Source: Syntrophaceae bacterium UBA5744 (GTDB lineage Bacteria > Desulfobacterota > Syntrophia > Syntrophales > UBA2192). From it: 25,589 nucleotides of DNA. Below, one piece after another: positions 21,896 through 25,589 of this stretch. A model generated the notes under the pieces. It saw nothing but the letters and a program-made list of their open reading frames with translations, did no database searches and was not told where the DNA came from. Position 1 is the first letter of the stretch; each line of letters opens with the position of its first letter. The stretch covers positions 1 to 25,589 of the forward strand of contig DIFQ01000013.1 in the NCBI GenBank assembly GCA_002419215.1, written 5' to 3'. The position numbers and the translations under genes were made by a program.

Positions 21896-22167
21896 GCGAC
21901 CTCAAGGCGAAACTGGGCCTCAACGTCTTCAAGCCGCTGTCCGCGCCCCACATCAAGATCAAGGCCGGGATGGAGCGCGACCCCCGGCTGAAAGCGGCCG
22001 TGAGGGGTTGTCCCGCAGGGCTTTACAGCGTCAACGAAGCGGGCGAATTCGTATTGACCATTGACGGATGCCTCGAGTGCGGCACCTGCCGCATCGCCTG
22101 CGGCACCGAGGTGCTCGAGTGGGGCTACCCCGAGGGAGGGGCCGGTATTCAGTATCGTTTTGGATAA
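21892..22167 (+). CDS. fixX: FixX-type ferredoxin-like protein
   Basis: 91 residues. A C-x2-C-x2-C-x3-C run at C60, C63, C66 and C70 (DGCLECGTCRIAC) binds a [4Fe-4S] cluster, and C40 in RGCPAGLY is the remaining family cysteine. It works as the ferredoxin partner or subunit of FixC. The length and the closing VLEWGYPEGGAGIQYRFG are typical. It overlaps fixC by 4 nt. The gap after it contains repeat DNA and a palindrome, so fixCX and the acyl-CoA dehydrogenase/etf genes may be separately controlled. Confidence 0.93.
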   Translation: MSDLKAKLGLNVFKPLSAPHIKIKAGMERDPRLKAAVRGCPAGLYSVNEAGEFVLTIDGCLECGTCRIACGTEVLEWGYPEGGAGIQYRFG

Positions 22168-22201
22168 CGATCGAGATATGCCGGGCAACGTGCATCCAGG
22201 G

Positions 22202-22304
22202 CGAAGTTAAGAAGAGCGGAAGATCGGTGTAAGACAAGAAAAGATGCCGGCAATTATTCTTTTTCCTCTTCGTCCGCTCTTCCGATCTTCCTAACTTCCG
22301 AGCT
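22202..22304. repeat. Imperfect inverted repeat of GGAAGNT-type words
   Basis: The left arm (22202-22229) carries GAAGTTAAGAAGAGCGGAAG. The reverse complement of the right arm (22275-22304) carries GGAAGTTAGGAAGATCGGAA. The two differ mainly by swapped GATCGG/GAGCGG words. The centre is A+T-rich (CAATTATTCTTTTTCC). It has the same architecture as the family A elements but different words. Confidence 0.65.
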
Positions 22305-22341
22305 TCACCGAATTATAGGGGGCGGCATCATGGGAGCTTTA

Positions 22342-22362
22342 TGACTGAAGCAACTTCAGTCA
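22342..22362. promoter_or_regulatory. Perfect palindrome, candidate operator for the acyl-CoA dehydrogenase
   Basis: The arms TGACTGAAG (22342-22350) and CTTCAGTCA (22354-22362) are perfect inverted repeats around CAA, 34 nt before the acyl-CoA dehydrogenase start. Size and symmetry fit a dimeric regulator such as a TetR-family fatty-acid repressor. A small RNA hairpin in the 5' leader is the alternative. Confidence 0.55.
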
Positions 22363-22396
22363 AGCATTCCGATAACATCAGCGAAGGAGGGATGTC

Positions 22397-23536
22397 ATGA
22401 ATTTCAAGTTGACCGAGGAACAGGAACTCATCCGTAAAAACATCCGGGAATTCTGCGTGAAGAACGTCGAGCCCATCGCCGCGGAAATCGACGAGAAGGA
22501 AAGCCATCCCGTTGATCTCTTCAAGAAGCTCGCCGAGGGCGGCTGGATGGGGATTCCCATCCCGACGCAGTACGGCGGCGCCGGCGCCGACTACCTGACC
22601 AACGCCATCGTCGTGGAGGAGCTGTCGCGTGCCTGCTCGTCGACGGGGTTCACCGTGTCGATCCACGTGGGGATCGCCTGCATGCTGATCAACCTCTTCG
22701 GCACGGAAGACCAGAAGAAGAAATACCTCGTCCCCCTGGCGACGGGCAAGCACCTGGGCGCCTTCGTCCTCACCGAACCCGGGGCCGGCACCGACGTCAT
22801 GGCCGCCACGACGACGGCCACGAAGGACGGCGACGCCTACGTCCTCAACGGCACGAAGACCTTCATCTCCAACGGTCCCATCGCGGACACCTACCTCGTC
22901 TTCTGCTGGACCGACAAGGCGGCGGGCCGCAAGGGCATGAGCTCCTTTATCATCCCCAAGGGGACACCGGGATTGAAGCCGGGCGAGCACTTCCACAAGA
23001 TGGGGCTTCGCTCCTCGCAGACCTCGGAAGTCGTCTTCAAGGACTGCCGTTTGACGAAGGAAAATCTGCTCGGCGCCGAGGGCGCCGGCATGGTCAACGC
23101 CGGTGCGGCCTTCGACCACGGCCGCGTGGGCATCGCCGCCCAGGGCGTGGGCATCCTCCAGGCGGCTCTCGATGAATCCATCAAGTACTCGAAGGAGCGC
23201 GTCCAGATGGGGAGCCCCATCGCGCGCCACCAGGCCATCTCCTGGATGATCGCCGACATGGCAACGGATCTCCAGGCCGCCCGCTTCCTGACCTACTACG
23301 CAGCATGGCTGAAGGACAACAAGCTGCCCTTCACCAAGGATGCCTCGATGGCGAAGCTCTTCGCCGCCGAGAAGGCCATGCACCACACCACGAAGGCCGT
23401 CCAGATCCACGGCGGCTACGGCTACATCAAGGGCGCCAAGGTGGAGCGGCTCATGCGCGACGCAAAAATCCTGGAGATCTACGAGGGCACCTCGGAAGCC
23501 CAGCGGATGGTCATCTCGGGCACGGTGCTGAGGTAA
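22397..23536 (+). CDS. Acyl-CoA dehydrogenase
   Basis: A 379-residue FAD-dependent acyl-CoA dehydrogenase that makes an alpha,beta-enoyl-CoA and hands electrons to ETF. FAD/substrate motifs are LTEPGAGTDV and, later, QIHGGYGYIKG. The catalytic base is Glu363 in IYEGTSE, placing it with short/medium-chain or butyryl/glutaryl-type enzymes. N-terminal LTEEQELIRKNIREFC and the length are typical. The ATG has GAAGGAGGG upstream. It lies between fixX and etfB, 34 nt after a strong palindrome and before a repeat element, so it is part of the electron-transfer cluster. Exact chain length or use in the reductive direction cannot be determined. Confidence 0.95.
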   Translation: MNFKLTEEQELIRKNIREFCVKNVEPIAAEIDEKESHPVDLFKKLAEGGWMGIPIPTQYGGAGADYLTNAIVVEELSRACSSTGFTVSIHVGIACMLINLFGTEDQKKKYLVPLATGKHLGAFVLTEPGAGTDVMAATTTATKDGDAYVLNGTKTFISNGPIADTYLVFCWTDKAAGRKGMSSFIIPKGTPGLKPGEHFHKMGLRSSQTSEVVFKDCRLTKENLLGAEGAGMVNAGAAFDHGRVGIAAQGVGILQAALDESIKYSKERVQMGSPIARHQAISWMIADMATDLQAARFLTYYAAWLKDNKLPFTKDASMAKLFAAEKAMHHTTKAVQIHGGYGYIKGAKVERLMRDAKILEIYEGTSEAQRMVISGTVLR

Positions 23537-23541
23537 ACACA

Positions 23542-23645
23542 GGGTCTCGGGTCTAGGGTCTTGGGTATCGGGAAGGAATCAGACTTTATTATAAGAAATC
23601 CTCGCACCTTCAGACCCTAAACCCTATGCCCGATACCCGATACCC
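23542..23645. repeat. Inverted degenerate (GGGTATC)n element, family A, copy 2
   Basis: The left arm is a run of GGGTCTC / GGGTCTA / GGGTCTT / GGGTATC and the right arm a run of CCCTAAA / CCCTATG / CCCGATA. They flank ACTTTATTATAAGAAATCC. The element shares the GGGTATCGGGAAGGAA core with 555-660. It fills nearly the entire gap between the acyl-CoA dehydrogenase and etfB genes. Confidence 0.7.
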
Positions 23646-23663
23646 CTTTTTCGGAGGCATGAA

Positions 23664-24434
23664 ATGCCGGTAGTGGTAGCCTGCTTCAAATGGGTCGTCG
23701 ACGAGGCATACATCCGCCGCGGCGCAGGCGGCGCCCTGGACCTCTCGTCGGTGGACTACAAGATCGGGGAGTATGACCGCAACGCCATCGAGGAGGCCGC
23801 ACGCCTCAGGGATGCCGGCGGCGGAGGCTCCGTGATCGGTATCACCGTCGGCGCCCCCGACTCGGCCAAGGGAGTGAAGGACGGCCTTTCGCGGGGAATG
23901 GACCAGGCCTTTTTCGTTTCCGACCCGTCCTTCAAGGATCTGGAGCCCTCTCAAACGGCGGCGATCCTCGCCGAGGTCATCCGCACGCGCATCCCGCAGT
24001 ACGACCTCATCGCCTGCGGCGAGGGGTCGAGCGACCTCTACGCCCAGCAGGTGGGACCGAGGCTTGCCGAGCTTCTGGGGATCCCCTGCGTCTGCTTCGT
24101 CCAGAAGCTCTCCCTTGAAGGAGGAAAGCTCGTTGCCGACCGGCGCGTCGAGGACGGCGTCGAGGTCGTCGAGGCGCCGCTTCCTGCGCTGGTGACGGTG
24201 CTGCCCGACATCAACACGCCGCGGATCCCCGGCGTGAAGGACACGCTGATGGCCGGCAGGAAACCCGTCACGACAGTCAAAAAGGAAGAGATTGCGGGAG
24301 GCTTCGAAGGGACACTGAAGACGGAGGCCATGACGGCCTCGAGCCTGGAGCGAACGGGGGAGAAGCTCGCGGCCGATGCCGCCGGGATTGCCCGTTTTGT
24401 CGATTCGCTGCGCAAGAGCGGCGTGATCCGTTAA
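23664..24434 (+). CDS. etfB: Electron transfer flavoprotein beta subunit (FixA-like)
   Basis: 256 residues of the EtfB/FixA family, which with EtfA forms the soluble electron carrier for acyl-CoA dehydrogenases. Landmarks are VACFKWVVDE at the start, YDRNAIEEAARLRD, and DLIACGEGSSDLYAQQVGPRLAELLGIP in the middle. The segment ALVTVLPDINTPRIPGVKDTLMA is the family signature. CGGAGG precedes the ATG. It is 10 nt upstream of etfA. With fixC and fixX close by it could belong to the electron-bifurcating class, but the distinguishing residues would need an alignment. Confidence 0.94.
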   Translation: MPVVVACFKWVVDEAYIRRGAGGALDLSSVDYKIGEYDRNAIEEAARLRDAGGGGSVIGITVGAPDSAKGVKDGLSRGMDQAFFVSDPSFKDLEPSQTAAILAEVIRTRIPQYDLIACGEGSSDLYAQQVGPRLAELLGIPCVCFVQKLSLEGGKLVADRRVEDGVEVVEAPLPALVTVLPDINTPRIPGVKDTLMAGRKPVTTVKKEEIAGGFEGTLKTEAMTASSLERTGEKLAADAAGIARFVDSLRKSGVIR

Positions 24435-24444
24435 GGGGGAAACG

Positions 24445-25392
24445 ATGGCAGGGATATGGATCATAGCGGAGACGCGGGAGCAGGCCCTCGAGCTTCTGGG
24501 TGCCGGCCGGTCGCTGGCCCAGGACATGGGGACGGCGCTGACGGCCGTCGTCAGGAAGGGGGCCGGCCCGCCGGAGGACTACATCGCCCGCGGCGCCGAC
24601 GAGGTGTTCCTGCTGCCGGAGCTGCCGCCGGATCAGCCCTTTGGGGCGTATCTGCCGGTAATCGAGCGGGAGGCGAAGACGGCACAGCCGGATCTCATCC
24701 TGTTCATCTCCACGGCGAGGGGAAAGGAGATGGCCGCACGGCTCGCCTCGCGTCTCGGCGCAGGGCTCTGCAGCGGCTGCACGGCGCTTGCCTTCGACAA
24801 GGGCTCGGGCTCGATCCGGATGGAGCGCCTCGCCTACGGCGGCGCCGCGATCCAGAAACTCACCTCTTCCGCAAAGCCCGTCGTCGTCGCCTCGCCCCCC
24901 CGGTCTTTCGAGCCCGCGCAGCTTGTGGACGGCAGGACGGGCAAAACGCGGGATCTGCCCTCCCCGCCCCCGTCGGCGGTGAGAATCCTCGAGAGAAAAC
25001 CGAAGGAGAAAGTGGCAAAGAATATCGCCGAGGCCCGGGTCATCGTCTGCGCAGGCCGCGGCTTCGACAAGAAGGAGGACCTGGCGCTCGCGCGGGAGCT
25101 GGCCGACGCGCTGGGCGGAGAGCTGGGCGCCACGAGGCCGCTGACCGAGGAGATGCACTGGCTCCCCGAGGATCTCTGCATAGGCCTCTCCGGCGTGCAG
25201 GTGAAACCGGAGATGTACGTGGGGCTGGGCGTGTCGGGACAGATCCAGCACATGACGGGCGTGCGCGGCGCGAAGATCGTCTGCGCCGTCAACCGCGACG
25301 AGAACGCGCCCATCTTCGCACTTTCCGATTTCGGGATCGTGGGCAGTCTCTACGAGGTCGTGCCGAAGCTGATCGCGGAACTGAAAAAGTGA
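24445..25392 (+). CDS. etfA: Electron transfer flavoprotein alpha subunit (FixB-like)
   Basis: 315 residues. The N-terminal domain pairs with EtfB. The C-terminal domain binds FAD through the family signature beginning GLGVSGQIQHMTGVRGAK, then AVNRDENAPIFALSDFGIVG. The alpha domain also has ARVIVCAGRGFDKKEDLALA at its start. AAGGGGGAAACG precedes the ATG, 10 nt after etfB. It is the last gene of the plus-strand run and is followed by a terminator hairpin. Confidence 0.95.
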   Translation: MAGIWIIAETREQALELLGAGRSLAQDMGTALTAVVRKGAGPPEDYIARGADEVFLLPELPPDQPFGAYLPVIEREAKTAQPDLILFISTARGKEMAARLASRLGAGLCSGCTALAFDKGSGSIRMERLAYGGAAIQKLTSSAKPVVVASPPRSFEPAQLVDGRTGKTRDLPSPPPSAVRILERKPKEKVAKNIAEARVIVCAGRGFDKKEDLALARELADALGGELGATRPLTEEMHWLPEDLCIGLSGVQVKPEMYVGLGVSGQIQHMTGVRGAKIVCAVNRDENAPIFALSDFGIVGSLYEVVPKLIAELKK

Positions 25393-25409
25393 ATCAATCC
25401 CTGCCGAGA

Positions 25410-25443
25410 AAAGCTCCCCATCACACGTGAGGGGAGCTTTTTC
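25410..25443 (+). terminator. Rho-independent terminator after etfA
   Basis: The stem AAAGCTCCCC (25410-25419) pairs with GGGGAGCTTT (25431-25440). The inner TCAC/GTGA extends the helix with one bulged A, and a T-rich tail (TTTTTCATTT) follows. It lies 18 nt after the etfA stop. Confidence 0.85.
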
Positions 25444-25510
25444 ATTTGGGGACGCTGATGAAAGAAGTTGCATACCCGTTTGCTCGAAGATCGAACGGAT
25501 CAAAATCGTC

Positions 25511-25539
25511 GTCATTCCGGACTTGATCCGGAATCCAGT
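25511..25539. repeat. GTCATTCCGG repeat, second copy
   Basis: GTCATTCCGGACTTGATCCG followed by GAATCCAGT matches the first palindrome of 11065-11127 with one or two differences. The second palindrome is missing. The rest of 25443-25589 shows no gene. Confidence 0.7.
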
Positions 25540-25589
25540 ATTGTCAAAGAAACGCACCCCAAACCTGTAATTATCGCCGAAGATATTCT

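Noticed and set aside
22275..22288. Exact 14-nt match CGCTCTTCCGATCT to the end of a common sequencing adapter
   Set aside because: The match stops after 14 nt on both sides, and the segment is one arm of a natural-looking inverted repeat whose other arm does not match the adapter. A read-level check would settle it, but an artefact is not needed to explain it.

Overview
The window is G+C-rich and gene-dense. Its gene content suits an anaerobic, fatty- or aromatic-acid-using bacterium of the Desulfobacterota (the former Deltaproteobacteria, for example Syntrophales or Syntrophobacterales). Supporting genes are an arylacetate-CoA ligase with an ACT-domain protein, an iron-type alcohol dehydrogenase, MobA, an oxalate/formate-type MFS carrier, and a complete EtfA/EtfB/FixC/FixX set around an acyl-CoA dehydrogenase. 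The taxon is inferred; there is no rRNA or marker gene here.

Layout. Positions 45-2586 (minus): arylacetate-CoA ligase, tandem-ACT protein and an internally duplicated unknown protein. Positions 2783-6770 (plus): Fe-alcohol dehydrogenase, a REP-associated transposase (RAYT) unit between two palindromic REP-like repeats, mobA and an MFS carrier ending at a strong terminator. Positions 6864-20369 (minus): a 13.5 kb peptide-natural-product (RiPP-type) locus. Positions 20609-25392 (plus): fixC, fixX, acyl-CoA dehydrogenase, etfB and etfA, ending at a terminator.

The central locus is the notable part. In transcription order it encodes a PqqD-like protein (ScmD type), a radical SAM/SPASM protein (ScmE type), a GT-C-like membrane protein, a second radical SAM/SPASM protein (ScmF type), then three tandem units, each a Cys-rich small protein followed by its own HPr-kinase-like ScmC-type protein. 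After these come a soluble S26-type Ser/His peptidase, an ABC exporter, a GT2 glycosyltransferase and a nucleotidyltransferase-family protein. From memory, the ScmC/D/E/F set is the 'SynChlorMet cassette', defined bioinformatically with its peptide substrate unidentified. The three small proteins share a 15-residue leader ending in a YExPxLVDM-type motif and a Cys scaffold of 14-15 cysteines. They are strong candidates for the missing precursors. Several junctions overlap by 1-4 nt, which suggests translational coupling.

Proposed flow (inference): ScmD presents the leader to ScmE and ScmF; each ScmC-like protein acts on its adjacent precursor; the peptidase removes the leader; the ABC protein exports the product; the GT-C and GT2 proteins may glycosylate it.

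Intergenic DNA carries several families of degenerate short-period repeats, some arranged as inverted arms around A+T-rich centres, plus small palindromic repeats at the 3' ends of genes in the RiPP locus.
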